A stretch of 64,000 nucleotides of DNA from Monosporascus cannonballus (GCA_004154925.1 QJNS01000752.1:1-64000); one strand, 5' to 3'; counted from the stretch's first letter, positions 1 through 10,679 are shown. Numbers and translations: made by a program. The notes: generated by a model not told the origin, from the sequence alone.

Positions 1-29
<29 letters not shown>
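1..29. repeat. poly-C homopolymer at window edge
   Basis: An uninterrupted run of 29 C opens the window and runs into what reads as the 3' part of an intron of the asparaginase gene. Such a run is unusual in a fungal intron. A read-end or contig-end artefact is as likely as real sequence, and the missing 5' exons of the gene lie beyond it. Confidence 0.8.
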
Positions 30-31
<2 letters not shown>

Positions 32-87
32 AACAGTCAGATTGTCAGATTCGGACCTCCGCTGACACAAACATCCCCGCATGACAG

Positions 88-1380
88 GAAGACCTCGGCA
101 AGCCGGTGATCCTCACGGGGTCGCAGGCCAGCATCTTCGCGCTGCAGTCGGACGCGGTGGACAACCTGCTGGGGTCGCTGATCGTGGCGGGGACCTTCGT
201 GATTCCCGAGGTGTGCCTGTTCTTCCACCACACGCTGTTCCGGGGCAACCGGACGACCAAGGTGTCGGCGTCGAGCTTCGAGGCCTTCGCGAGCCCCAAC
301 TGCGACCCGCTGGCGCGCGTCACGGGCCTCGGCGTCGACGTCAACTGGCAGCTCGTGCGCCGCCCCACGCGCCTCGCCCGCTTCGTCGACGCCCGCACCA
401 CCCACCTCGACACCGCCCACGTCGCCTGCGTGCGCGTGTTCCCCGGCATCAAGCCGCGCATGGTCGACTCGGTGCTGCGCGTGCCGAACCTGCGCGGGCT
501 CATCATCGAGACCTTCGGCATGGGCAACGCGCCCTCGGTGTCGTCGTCGGGCTCCGCCTCCCCCGCCGCCGAGGGGGAGGAGGGGGAGTCCCTGCTGTCG
601 GTCATCCGCGCCGCCGTGGAGCGCGGCGTCACCGTCGGCAACGTGAGCCAGTGCGCGCACGGCCTCGTGTCGCCGCTGTACGCGCCGGGGTTCGCGCTCG
701 GCGCCGCCGGCGTCGTCTTCGGCCACGACCTGACGTCCGAGGCGGCGCTGACCAAGCTGTCGTACCTGCTGGCGGCCGACCCGCCGCTCGCCCAGGCCGA
801 GGTCGCCGAGCTCATGGCGCGCGACCTGCGCGGCGAGATGACGGAGCGCCGCGTCCCCAGCTTCACGCACCCGGCCGCGCGGTCGCTGAGCTTCAGCCGC
901 CTGGGGCCGCTGGGCTCTCTCGGCGACGGCGGCCGCGGCGGCCGTCGCAATCCGATCAGCGACGCCGACGCCGCCTTCACGGCCCTCGGCTGGGCCGTCC
1001 GCGACGCCGACGTCGACGCCGTGCGCGACATGCTCGAGGGCGACGAGGTCAACTACCAACTCCTCAAGCGCGCCGACTACGCGGGCAACACGGCCGTGCA
1101 CCTCGCGGCCCTGGCGGCGGGCCCCGACTCACGCCAGCAGCAGCAAGGCGATGGGACGGCGGCGACGTCGACGTCGACGCGGAGCGGCCACGCCGCCGCC
1201 GACGTGCTCAAGGAGCTCCTGGTCCGCGGCGCCAGCGTGCACGCCCGGAACCGCGCGAACAACACGCCCCTGTTCCTCGCACAGCAGGCCGGCAACGCCG
1301 AGTGCGTGGCGCTGCTCAAGGAGGCCGGGGCCGTGCTGTGGGAGGACGAGGTCTCGGCTGCCAAGGAAGTGAGGGGGTGA
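88..1380 (+). CDS. L-asparaginase (type I-like) with C-terminal ankyrin repeats, 3' part
   Basis: Hydrolyses L-asparagine to aspartate and ammonia; fungal and animal proteins of this build are also called 60-kDa lysophospholipase/asparaginase. The exon begins after an intron end (branch-like CTGAC at 62-66, acceptor CAG at 85-87) and reads on from a family-typical VILTGSQ block. It includes IPEVCLFFHHTLFRGNRTTK, characteristic of the asparaginase N-terminal domain. A C-terminal asparaginase domain follows to about 850, with a Gly/Ser/Glu-rich insertion near 530-590. From about 970 the protein has ankyrin-type repeats, with NTAVHLAALAAG and NNTPLFLAQQAGNAECVALL visible. TGA at 1378-1380. The N-terminal catalytic threonine motif lies upstream of the window. 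The third position of codons is very GC-rich. Family assignment is firm; the 5' end is missing. Confidence 0.88.
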   Translation, partial: EDLGKPVILTGSQASIFALQSDAVDNLLGSLIVAGTFVIPEVCLFFHHTLFRGNRTTKVSASSFEAFASPNCDPLARVTGLGVDVNWQLVRRPTRLARFVDARTTHLDTAHVACVRVFPGIKPRMVDSVLRVPNLRGLIIETFGMGNAPSVSSSGSASPAAEGEEGESLLSVIRAAVERGVTVGNVSQCAHGLVSPLYAPGFALGAAGVVFGHDLTSEAALTKLSYLLAADPPLAQAEVAELMARDLRGEMTERRVPSFTHPAARSLSFSRLGPLGSLGDGGRGGRRNPISDADAAFTALGWAVRDADVDAVRDMLEGDEVNYQLLKRADYAGNTAVHLAALAAGPDSRQQQQGDGTAATSTSTRSGHAAADVLKELLVRGASVHARNRANNTPLFLAQQAGNAECVALLKEAGAVLWEDEVSAAKEVRG

Positions 1381-2240
1381 CGAGCTAGACGAGGAGATGT
1401 GCAGTCCTACCCGGGATGGGGAACTGGATCCTCCGAGGGTGATGGAGATATATATACGCGTATGTACAAGCACAGGTGCTAGGAAGGGAGAGAGAGAGAG
1501 GGAGAGGCGGGGGTTGGGGCCCGAACCGGGTTGGTTCGTTTTGCTTTTGGATAAACGGATATATGTCAGCTTTTTACACTAGATTGGTTGGCCAGGCGGC
1601 GTTTTGGAAACATAGTGAGGGTGCATAGACGTGCTGTCGTCAACGTTGTGTTCGCTTTGGTTAATTTCCAAATGCCTGTGCCCCGACAGACGGGCACCGA
1701 ATAATCCGTCAAGTATCAAAACGCTAACAAGCCATGCGCTTACGTCTATCTAGTCAGCCAAGTAGCCCAATAACCGTTACGCCGCGGAGCCCTCTCTCCC
1801 TTCCCCGAGATAGTCACCAATGCAGTCCTTCTCTATAACCTGAGCGCATGTTCATCATGCAGCCAAATAGTAGCTGGCTCACGCTCCGACGGCGTTGTCA
1901 CCGGCGCTTTTCTCCTGTTCCTGTTCCAGCGACGCCACCGAGACTTTCCGAAGACCAGTATCTTGGCCTGGCCCGGCTTCGCCTTTAACAAATCAAGTTT
2001 CTCCGTAAATAATAGCCTCCCCGTCATGAGCTGGTGGCACGGATTCTTCCTATGTTATGTGCCGACTCGGACTGCGACGGACCTTCCTTGCGTCCTTCTC
2101 GCGGATCAGCTGTTGGCTCGTGACCTGGTCGTATCCGATCACGTTCATTAAGTAATGGAGCCTATTTTTGATTTTAATTCTTGTCAGCTGGACACGATCT
2201 CCACGTGCGAGTATAGAGTCATACTGCCCGAAGAGAACGA
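1381..2240. other. gene-free stretch between convergent genes
   Basis: This is the 3' flank of the asparaginase gene. It holds a short TA run (about 1448-1456), a GA microsatellite (about 1488-1505) and short random ORFs only. I see no gene. Confidence 0.6.
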
Positions 2241-2327
2241 TTTTTTTTTTGGCGCGCCCCCCCCCGCCGGGGGGGGGGGGGGGGGTTTTGCGGAGGTTTA
2301 GTTGTTTTTGAAAAAAAAAAAAAAAAA
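2241..2327. repeat. compound homopolymer block (T10, C-run, G-run, A17)
   Basis: Ten T are followed by GGCGCGCC, a C run, CCGCC, an uninterrupted G run of more than 15, about 25 mixed bases and 17 A that end one base before the stop codon of the neighbouring minus-strand gene. Such stacking of all four homopolymers is not normal 3'-UTR sequence. A join of low-quality read ends is likely; a genuine low-complexity tract is the alternative. Confidence 0.7.
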
Positions 2328-2328
2328 C

Positions 2329-5300
2329 CTACTTCTCCTCCTGGCCTTCTTTCTCCTTGAAGGCCTCGAATCGCTGCTGGCACTCGCTCCACGCGAGGAT
2401 GCGCTCGCGCGGAGAGACAGACTTGATGGTGAACTTGAAGCGTCCCGTGACGGGTCTGTGATCGGAGACGCGGACCTCGTGGCGGCGGTAATCGAGCTGC
2501 TGGATGCGGCCCCCGCCGCGGTGCAGCAGGCGGTCGCACCAGGCCGGGGAGCGCTTCTTCTCGCTCGTGTCGTAGTTGTCCGTGCCCACGTCGTACTTGT
2601 ACGTGGGCGCGAACGTGATTGGCGCCTCCTCGAATGCCCGCAGCTTAAACGCCGGATTCCGCCGCTTAGCCACCAGCAGCTGGTCGCGCTCCAGCAGCTT
2701 CGCCAGATTGCCCGCCCTGACCGCGTTCACGACCGTGTCGCGCGACATGGTGTCGATGCGGTAGTTGAGGTCACCGTTCAGCAGGCAGAGCTCGTGATCC
2801 AGGATCATAGTGCCGTCGCCGCCCCCCGTGTAGCTGTCCATTCGAACGGCCGGGTCCAGCTCGGGTTGGAAGACGGCCGTCTCCAGGATCTCTTTGATAT
2901 CGTTGTGCCGTGCGTTCGCTTGGCTTTGGCCCGCCGCCAGATGGCAGTTTATGAAGCAGAGCGAGGTATCGTCAACCATAAAGCGCACGATAATAGCCCC
3001 TTTGTTGCCGTGTAAGCCACCCATGCCACGTTTGACCTCCTTGCTGCTGAGGTTCCGGATACGGCCATGGATACTCGATTTTACGAAAATGCAGGTAAAT
3101 AAGCCGACGAGTGTTGCACTGTGTAGAAGATGGTAGAGCGTATCTGCGGGCATGTGGTCATCGAGACTTCTAACCAGGAAGTCTCTCCAATCTCGGTACT
3201 GGTGGCTCATCCGCTCTTGCTCGGTCACTGGATCCTTCTTTTTAGACTTGAAGAGACGCTTCGCGGTGGCCGTCTTGTCTTCCAGGTCCACCAACTCTTG
3301 AAAGCCAAAAACAAGAATGTCTGGAGCAGCGCTCGACTGCAAGAGGTTCTGGATGAAGGTGGCGTCCGCCTCAGAGTACCTGAGACTGCTCGGGGTCGAG
3401 GCGCCGGCGTTCCACGTCATGACCAGTGCATTGATGTCCTCGAAGGTGCAATACCGCGCTTCTATAGCTTTCATCTCGGCTTCGGTGAAGTCCTCTTGCA
3501 GCAGACCATCCCACGACCTCAGCACATTGTCGGCGCCCAGAGAAATGACCTGGAGGCGATCGATATGATAGAAGCTCGACTGATCGGCGAGGATCCTTAT
3601 AACGGGATCCTTGTGTGCTTGGAAATCCTTCTTAATGACCCACGGGGACGCGTCCACATCATAAACGCAGATCTTCCCGCTGTTGTAACCTGCCCATATA
3701 TGACGGCCCACACCTGCGAGAGAGTTAATCTTGAAATTGCTTATGGTGAGCACGCTGAGACATGTGAAATCGTCTTGAGAATAGATGCTGACTTTGCCAT
3801 CAGCATGACCTAAGAAGACCTTCCCCGGTTGTGTTTTAAGAAGAGCCCCTGATGTCACTTCACCGGCGCCATCCGAGACCAGAGGCCGCACGAGAACCTG
3901 CACCTGGGTTCTTCCATCGATCGTGGGATGGAATATACGGATTTCTTTGCCAGTAGCGTGCCACAGTTTGTCGCCGACGAGCATCGAGAAGGTGTGCCCT
4001 CTGGGTAACCTAAATGTTTGATGAGGGTTGTTGTTCAGGCTAGGAAACCCGTCGCTGTCTGGCCCCCAAATATGTAAAGTGCCGCTTTCGTCCAGGGTCC
4101 ACATCTCATTGAAGTATCTGAAAATCCTTATCACCTCGAATCGTCCGTGTGCATTTGGCTTACCGGCGACAATGCTCTGGGTCGCAACATCGGCCTCCAT
4201 GAGTTCGCCTATATTGCTTCCGATCCATAATCTCGTGCTCTCATCTCGGACGTCCAAAGCAGGTTTAAATTTCACAGAGGTCACCTTTACCCCCTCCCCG
4301 TGGGCAAGGCTCATCATCTGCTCGCCATCTAGTATGTTCCAAACACGAGTGAAATGTCCGCCGGTACACACGTATCGCCCACAGACATCGAAAGCCCTTG
4401 TATCGTACTTCGTATGCAATTCATGGCTGCCCTGTTTGGAGAAAGGACTCCGACGGTTTACTTTTGAGGCGTCTGGGTATGTGGTGGTGGTAACCTGCGT
4501 AGGGGCTGTTGGCGTAATCGGGGTGGAGACGGCGGACTGCTGGTCTCCCGTTTCCTCCATACCGACTCTCCTACGAGGTTCGCGGAACTCGGGAGGCGTC
4601 TTCTCAGACGTCCTATCCACCGTCATAGACCGGTTATGTGTTCTCGAAGGCGGAGGCGCAAACTGAGCCGTAGGATTAGAGACAGCCCTCTTACCCGACT
4701 GAGAAGAAACCGTGGTAGTGTCCACCGTCACATTAGATGTGGCCGCACCAGGTCTCGGGGGGTGAGGTGGAGGTCTAAGAGTAGGGTTAACGGGAGGGGC
4801 ACGGGCGGGATCAGCTTCAGCAGTCGTGTTGGGTCGTGATGGCAGAGAAGGCCGGTCCGCGACAGGCTGGGGCGGCAAAGATACCCTTGCCTGCCCATTT
4901 ATCTCTTGGTCTCGCCTTCTACTCGCAAGGGAAGGGTGTGAAGGGTGTAGCGGTGGAGGCTCGAAAGTTGTCACCACGGGCGCCGTGGGAGCCCTCGTCA
5001 GCATCGCCTTTTGCTGCTGGGGCGGTCGCTGTGGCCGAGTCGGAAGTACTGGCGGTTCCTCACCATCACTACCAGGAGGGCTACTAAAAGGGGAGCGTCG
5101 ATCGGCCACGCGTGGAACCGCTTCTAACTTGGGCGCATTCTCCATGGGGTTTGCAAGACGAACACCCGGCTTGTCAGCGCGATTCACCGGCGGTGGCGGC
5201 CTTATATCACGGTCCCTTCTCAGCTCAGCAGATCTCCGGGGTGGCGGCGGCGACGGGGGCTGAGGGGCGCTGGGCTTGGGTGATCGACGAGGCTCGAGAC

Positions 5301-5793
5301 CCGGACTGGTCGTGCGGCTGGAGATCTTAAAAGGCCGGTTAGACGGAACGGCCGGTGCTGTAGGGCCTTTAGGGAGTTCGGGATTTAGGCGATTGTCCGG
5401 ATCGCCCATGGGCGTCATGATGATGTTGTTGTCTCGCGCGGGAGACTGAGGAGGCTCGACCATGACGGCCGGCGGCCTCGTGGGCTTGGGGCTTAGAGGA
5501 GGTGGGTTCATGAGGCGAGAAGAGCGAATAGAGCCAGTGCTCCCGTTAATGAAACTAGGCGAGGATGGGTGAGCGGGTATTTGTGGCCTTGGGGTGTCTA
5601 GACTCTCTCGCGGTTTCGATCGTCCATTCGCAACGGAACTTCTACTAGGCCTCGTGTCCGGCACAGGAGGGGGTTTCGGAGAGGGCGAACGACTAACGGT
5701 TCGGGGCGGCGGAGGCGCGGGAGCTGTAGACGTAACCGGCGTCGGGGGAGCAGACGTCTCGTTGGGCTTCGAGTTCGGGTTCTGGCTCTGCAT
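2329..5793 (-). CDS. WD40-repeat inositol-polyphosphate 5-phosphatase
   Basis: Predicted to remove the 5-phosphate from phosphoinositides or soluble inositol phosphates. It is a single 1154-residue ORF without introns. Residues 1 to about 450 are Pro/Ser/Arg-rich with many PPxP stretches and probably disordered. About 455-790 form a WD40-like propeller (RAFDVCGRYVCTGGHFTRVW, MWTLDESGTLHIWGP). About 800-1135 are the IPPc catalytic domain, with MTWNAG, FGFQELVDLEDK, GNKGAIIVRF, CHLAAGQSQANARHNDI, LLNGDLNYRID, SPAWCDRLLHRG and SDHRPV, so all the catalytic blocks are present. This order matches the large fungal and plant WD-5PTase type. Start: the AUG at 5793 is the first in frame, about 330 nt below the TATA-poor upstream region. 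The stop TAG lies one base from a 17-base A/T homopolymer, so the extreme C-terminus deserves checking. Confidence 0.9.
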   Translation of the reverse strand: MQSQNPNSKPNETSAPPTPVTSTAPAPPPPRTVSRSPSPKPPPVPDTRPSRSSVANGRSKPRESLDTPRPQIPAHPSSPSFINGSTGSIRSSRLMNPPPLSPKPTRPPAVMVEPPQSPARDNNIIMTPMGDPDNRLNPELPKGPTAPAVPSNRPFKISSRTTSPGLEPRRSPKPSAPQPPSPPPPRRSAELRRDRDIRPPPPVNRADKPGVRLANPMENAPKLEAVPRVADRRSPFSSPPGSDGEEPPVLPTRPQRPPQQQKAMLTRAPTAPVVTTFEPPPLHPSHPSLASRRRDQEINGQARVSLPPQPVADRPSLPSRPNTTAEADPARAPPVNPTLRPPPHPPRPGAATSNVTVDTTTVSSQSGKRAVSNPTAQFAPPPSRTHNRSMTVDRTSEKTPPEFREPRRRVGMEETGDQQSAVSTPITPTAPTQVTTTTYPDASKVNRRSPFSKQGSHELHTKYDTRAFDVCGRYVCTGGHFTRVWNILDGEQMMSLAHGEGVKVTSVKFKPALDVRDESTRLWIGSNIGELMEADVATQSIVAGKPNAHGRFEVIRIFRYFNEMWTLDESGTLHIWGPDSDGFPSLNNNPHQTFRLPRGHTFSMLVGDKLWHATGKEIRIFHPTIDGRTQVQVLVRPLVSDGAGEVTSGALLKTQPGKVFLGHADGKVSIYSQDDFTCLSVLTISNFKINSLAGVGRHIWAGYNSGKICVYDVDASPWVIKKDFQAHKDPVIRILADQSSFYHIDRLQVISLGADNVLRSWDGLLQEDFTEAEMKAIEARYCTFEDINALVMTWNAGASTPSSLRYSEADATFIQNLLQSSAAPDILVFGFQELVDLEDKTATAKRLFKSKKKDPVTEQERMSHQYRDWRDFLVRSLDDHMPADTLYHLLHSATLVGLFTCIFVKSSIHGRIRNLSSKEVKRGMGGLHGNKGAIIVRFMVDDTSLCFINCHLAAGQSQANARHNDIKEILETAVFQPELDPAVRMDSYTGGGDGTMILDHELCLLNGDLNYRIDTMSRDTVVNAVRAGNLAKLLERDQLLVAKRRNPAFKLRAFEEAPITFAPTYKYDVGTDNYDTSEKKRSPAWCDRLLHRGGGRIQQLDYRRHEVRVSDHRPVTGRFKFTIKSVSPRERILAWSECQQRFEAFKEKEGQEEK

Positions 5794-6553
5794 ATTCTCG
5801 AACCGCGATCTCAGAGACGAGACAGATCTCTGGGAGCAAGAGTCAGCACGGTACTCGAGGCCTAGTTTATATGCAGATGGAGAGCTTCATACGAGGGAGG
5901 AGCCATCAGGCCCATCCTGGTCCTGCCCGTTGTGCTCCATGGGGGATGGAGGATGAAAGTGCTCTGGTATAAGGGCTGCGGGGGGACCTAGGTCTATATC
6001 CAAACCAGACGTGCGGCTCTTATCACGCCCATGGCATCCCGTGACCGACGATGGGATACTCTCTCAGGGGGCCATCCGGTCGTGGATTTGTAAAGAGCTT
6101 CGCTATGCGCATGCGGGCTTGGAACTAGATCTCAGGAGAGAGTGTCACAGCCGGCAGTTGTAATGCAATGGCGGCTAGAACAGTAAAACGGGCCCTCTCT
6201 GACTGGCCATATGCAGCAATGGTGGGGTTGGGGTGGTGATGATCGTTTCGTCCCAAAACGAATGGCGGCCGCTTCTAGGTGCCGTGTAGTGATATGCGAT
6301 GTTGATGGTTCAGACCGCTGGTCGCAAAGACGCTCAATATTATTATTTGTCCTATTCGGGGCATTGCTCATTAAAATTCAAGGAGAACGTTACACGGTTA
6401 CCACTGGCAATGGATTCGTAGCCCTGGGGGGAATAGAGAGGGAGCACAGGCCGTAGACTTCGTAATACGATTGAAGCTGCTGTTGCTAAAAGGCGGGAAT
6501 CCCTGTTGAACAGGTACGTACGTAACCTTGTACGAAGCCACCTGCCCTCCTAC

Positions 6554-6569
6554 TACCTAGGTACCTAGA
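6554..6569. repeat. TACCTAGGTA-type palindromic repeat, short copy
   Basis: One short stretch reads TACCTAGGTACCTAG. It is of the same simple-repeat type as the longer block at 6771-6832. Confidence 0.6.
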
Positions 6570-6770
6570 AATAAAATTACCCGTGGGTACTAGGCAGCTA
6601 AAGCACTCCCTGACGCTTGCGGTTGTCCTTGGCTTTAATGTGGAATTTGCAGCCAGAGAGTCCGGTCCAATATTTGTGCCTTCCTGAGAATCAAGTGATG
6701 CATACCGACGTGGATGTGCAACCAACGGGTGCCTAGCCTCATGCATGCACAAACGGGCTACTACTAACTA

Positions 6771-6832
6771 GTAGGTACCTACAGAGGTACCTACCTACAG
6801 AGGTACCTACCTACCTAGGTACCTACTTACTT
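6771..6832. repeat. TAGGTACCTACC simple repeat
   Basis: About 60 bases are made of overlapping TAGGTACC, GTACCTAC and TACCTACC units, including an imperfect direct repeat of CAGAGGTACCTACCTA. The unit is partly palindromic. Simple repeats of this kind are scattered through many Sordariomycete genomes; this is general background knowledge, not tested here. Confidence 0.75.
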
Positions 6833-7187
6833 TGTAGAGGACCACATGTGCCGTTATTACTGGACGCGAACAAAGAGACGCGGCCGTTTCGACAATACAC
6901 CCCGCCGTCCCGGCAAATGCGACCCGCTAGGGACATTCAATGCTACCGGGGGAGGCCTTGTCGCAACTCGCAAATCGCTTGCATTGCCGCTATCTGATAT
7001 CTCAACCCGGAATAATCGTACCACTTTGCAGTATTAGAATAACCCTAACAGCAGCTATCATATTTTCTCTAACCAAACCCGCCGAATTGCATGCGTCTTG
7101 AGACTTCATAACTCCCGCACCCTACCCGTCTCCCCTCCTGCTTGTAAGATCACGATTCGAAGGTTAACGTACGATTTATCATCGAAC

Positions 7188-7786
7188 ATGAATACGGTAA
7201 GTGTCGCATGTTGCGGATAGATAAAAAGGTACACTCGAAGCTAATAGTCTCCCACAAGGTGAAATCCTTCTGGTACGCCAACCGGCCGTTATTGCGCATG
7301 GCCCGTTGAAGACACTAAGTAGTTGCTAACTGTCTGCGGCCTATCAGGGCGGGCTGGGGAGCTCTCTGTGTCGGTAGGTTGCACATCTCTGCTCTCTACT
7401 TCGTTGCGCCGCCTTTTACTTACTCGTCCGTCTCCCGATTTGTAGCCGGCGGAGGCGCATACTATTTCGCGAAGAGGAGCATCAACGCGGACAGGCAGGC
7501 GCGCTTGGAGGAGACGCGCAGGAAAAAGCAGATGATCGACTCCCTCGAATACTCGAACAACGTCCCCAACAGACCAATGTCGTCGGCAACCATGGGCGGC
7601 TCGACGACCGAGAACGGGACAGGGACTCCGCGGACCGATCCCTCGGGATCTCCCAGCCAGGAAGCAAGCTCCGACCCGGCCCCGACCAGACATGCGCCAG
7701 CGACAGAAGGGCAAAGGGTGATGGAGAAGAGCAAGTACGAGAGTAGTACGCCGTACAGGGCCCCCAAGGGCGATCGGTTTTCGTGA
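7188..7786 (+). CDS. small DUF4748-like protein, three-exon model
   Basis: The main exon (7446-7786) encodes GGGAYYFAKRSINADRQ, then a basic EETRRKKQ helix and a polar Ser/Pro-rich tail ending YRAPKGDRFS. This resembles the fungal DUF4748 family of small proteins with an N-terminal hydrophobic segment; that link is from memory. Proposed exons: 7188-7196 (ATGAATACG), intron 7197-7258 (GTAAGT, CTAAT branch, AAG); 7259-7304 (starts VKSFWYANRPLLRMA); intron 7305-7445 (weak donor GTTGAA, acceptor TTGTAG). The phases fit and no stop is introduced. The second donor is weak, so the junction before GGGAYYF is uncertain. The very short first exon is typical of small fungal membrane-anchored proteins. 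Function unknown. Confidence 0.62.
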
Positions 7787-8590
7787 TTCTACGTGACCTC
7801 TCCGTACGAGACGGGGACTGTCGCCGTTTGCACGGTTTCTCGCTCCGTTAACACAACCACGTGGATTTGTGTATGTATGAAGTAATGGCTATAAGCGAAT
7901 GGACGGCTTATGTAAATTGGCTATTAAGTCTCCTCTGTTTGATTACTCCCATACACAATAAAAGGTGTGATCTCGGTAGACGCAACTGTTGGCCCTCTGA
8001 CCTCATATATATAGCTGGAAGTAGCCGTCGACTTTTCTAACGTCCTAGATGACAAATTTCTTGGAGATCATAGCTCTATGATGGCCGATATGCGCATGGT
8101 AAGGGTTGCTTGCTCGCTCACTCCCCTAGACATACTTGGAGGGGAGGGAGCTTGCAACGTCATAGGCGCAACGGTTTGGGAAGATACCCCCCTTGATACC
8201 CCAATCAATTGATGAATCTTCCGCCTATATGCAAATTCACTACATCAATGCCCAGCGTGGACCTTGAAGCTACCTACCTAGGTTCCAGACGGGGGGGGGG
8301 TCGGGTGGGGTTATGCCGGTATCAGCTTCTTCCGGGTGCCGAGCGGAACTTTTGGTGCCCTTAGAAGACTGCCAAGCACCTGCATGGGCTCTAGTTACCC
8401 AGCAGGATGGTACTTGTGCATAGAATTCCGTCGCTGCATCCGTTAAAGGAGTTATTCGCTTCAGCTTAATTCATATATCCATTCACCCATCAACTGCGAA
8501 AGTTTCTCGTCTACTGCCAACCTCTGTTCCTGCAACACACGAAAATCGCAGAATCCCATGACGGTTCCTTTATAGCATCCACACCCCGCC
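7787..8590. other. gene-free stretch, promoter side of CID gene
   Basis: This is the 3' flank of the DUF4748-like gene and the 5' flank of the CID gene. It contains a G-run with GGGTCGGGTGGGG near 8290-8310 and one TACCTACCTAGG unit near 8272-8284. I see no supported ORF or RNA gene. Confidence 0.5.
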
Positions 8591-10396
8591 ATGGCGTCGC
8601 CACATCTTGACATCGCGAAAGTGTCCTTTTCCGCAGTCCTTCTGCGACCTGACCCGACGCCATGCTCACGAAGCGACCTCGATGAGTTCATCCGTCTTGT
8701 CGACGCGACTGTCTCGCGATGCTCTCCGTCGAATGTTCAGGTTTGAGCAACACATCTATGCAAGTTAAAGTCGTGTGCGACAGCTAAATGGTTCGTCGCG
8801 TAGAAAAGCAAGCAGTGGATATTACAGCATCTGGTTCATTCCCCAGGCCGCGTTGCCGCCCTGGGAAAATACCTGACGGCCTTGGCGAAGTCCTTCTCCG
8901 CCACTCTCGCTGCTACTAGACAGGCCCGCGAGCCCTCTTCGAAACGCAAACGCCTGCACGTCTTGTATCTGCTGAACGATGTGCTTTACCATGCCGCTGT
9001 CAGAGACCGCGACTCCAGCTTCCCGGCCAAAGTAGAGCCATTCCTTCCAGACCTCATTCAAACCGCCGCGGCCTTCTCAAACTCGCCAAAGCACGCAAAG
9101 AAGGTTCAGGATCTTGTCGGCCTCTGGGAGGAGAACCGATGTTTCGCCCCTGGTTTTGTCGAGAAACTCCGTTCGGTCGCTAAAGATGCCCCAAAGCTTG
9201 AGGAGCTCAAATCGGCGTCGAATGGGACCGCCGACGGCAACGGTGCTGCTACTTCCAAGTCCTCGAAGAATGCGCCTTTCATTATGCCAGCTATGCATGG
9301 CGATGCGGCGGCGCCTTGGTACGATCTCCCCGCGGCGAATTGGCTACCGGTTATTGAACCAAACTCAACAAGACCGATGAACCCGGATATGATCAAACCG
9401 CTACAGTTCGTGCCTGGTCCTGCGGACAAACGCCTGATCCAGGCCGTGACAGACTTGCTAGCGGATGTGGAGCGCATATATGCCAAGGACCGCGTTATCG
9501 GTGATGGCCCAGCCGAAGATATAGATCAGCTTGGTCAGAGAGTTATCGTTGATGAGATCACCGGGGACGTCGTTAGTGGGGAAACTTACTACGGATGGAC
9601 CCGCGCCTTCTGCGAGAAGATGAAGCAACGTCGGAAGGATCCAAATAGGTCTCAGGATGACCGACGCGGACGGAGTGTGTCACGCTCACCCTCACGCTCG
9701 GGGAGCTCGAGCCGCAGCTCATCACGCCCGGCGTTCAAGCGACCGAGGTTGTCGGGCTCCCGCAGCCGTAGTAGAAGTAGGGGTCGAAGCCGCCGCAGTC
9801 GCAGCTATAGCAGAGAACGGCACAGGCAGAGGTACAGCACCTCGAGGTCACGCTCACGGCCCAGGAGAGGCTGGCGTGACAACTCATCGCAATCGCCCTC
9901 CCGCTCGCCATCGCGAGGGCATAGTCCGCCGCTACGACCGCCACCATCTCAACAACCCCCGTCATACGGCAACCAGCAGCAGGGTTATTCGAACGATAAG
10001 CAGCCTGGCTACCATCCCCAGGCGGCACCGCTGCCTCCAGCGTTAAACCCGCAGTTCCAGCCCCCGCCTGGGGCATTTCCACCTCCCATTCCACCACCGG
10101 GGGATTTCAGCCAGTTCATGGTCCCGCCTCCGCCACCGCCCAACTTTCGAGGTCAATGGCCGCCGCCGCCTCCGCCGGTGCCGCCGGGAGGTGCCATGCC
10201 GAACTGGATGCCCGGCATGGTTGGTGGGTGGGGCGGTGTCCCTCCACCGCCTCCGCCGCTGCAGCAGCAGCAGCAGAATCAGCATCAATACCAAGGCGGC
10301 GGTGGCCATCATCAGTATGGTAGGGGAGGGGGAAGGGGGGACTACCGCGGCAACCAGGGGCACCGTGGAGATTGGAACAGGGGACGGGGGTGGTAG
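8591..10396 (+). CDS. CID-domain RNA-processing protein with RS and Pro-rich regions
   Basis: CID domains bind the C-terminal repeats of RNA polymerase II and couple transcription to mRNA processing. Exon 1 is 8591-8740 (ATG in GCCATGG context; begins MASPHLDIAKVSFSAVLLRP). The intron is 8741-8803 (GTTTGA, GCTAAA branch, TAG), phase 0. Exon 2 is 8804-10396; the total is 580 residues. Residues 1 to about 145 form the CID, with WILQHLVHSPGRVAALGKYL and RLHVLYLLNDVLYHA. Around 260-350 there is an RS-rich region (SRSPSRSGSSSRSSSR), then Pro/Gln-rich stretches, runs of PPPPP, and a C-terminal GGGRGDYRGNQGHRGDWNRG of RGG type. The build recalls the CHERP/SCAF group without a visible RRM or SURP domain. 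The nucleus is the inferred location. It is intact, and it is transcribed towards the questin-oxidase-like gene. Confidence 0.88.
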
Positions 10397-10679
10397 CGCC
10401 GGCAGCGTGGTCTGCGTGATGCTTCAGCGTCCGAAGTTGGATGCGTAGATTGGAGAGCTGTACTAGAGCGTACGTGATATGTAAGATTATCTCTGTGTCA
10501 GCCTGCACTGTTAGATAGGAATGTCAGTGGGAGGTTCCGTAGCAGATGGCAAGGACATATACCCAATTAAGTGGGTCGGGATTCCCACAAAACGGGACTG
10601 GTTGGTGAGTGTGGTATCACGCTTTAGAAATGTTATCAAGGCGCTTGGGCCCGTAGGGTCAGCATGGGTCCAGAGGCAC

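Larger units (their letters stand above)
5794..7187. promoter_or_regulatory. divergent intergenic region (phosphatase and DUF4748 gene)
   Basis: About 1.4 kb lies between two divergently transcribed genes and should hold both promoters. I see no convincing ORF, no clear TATA box and no RNA gene. It contains the TACCTACC-type repeats listed separately. Confidence 0.5.

Noticed and set aside
37..1101. 354-codon minus-strand ORF over the asparaginase exon
   Set aside because: It is a GC-rich shadow of the real plus-strand frame, with repetitive Arg/Ala/Val composition and no domain.
2302..3015. 237-codon plus-strand ORF at the phosphatase 3' end
   Set aside because: It starts in the A homopolymer and lies opposite the IPPc domain; it is a shadow.
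6211..7037. Short ORFs in the divergent promoter region
   Set aside because: Composition is random and they overlap simple repeats; none has coding character.
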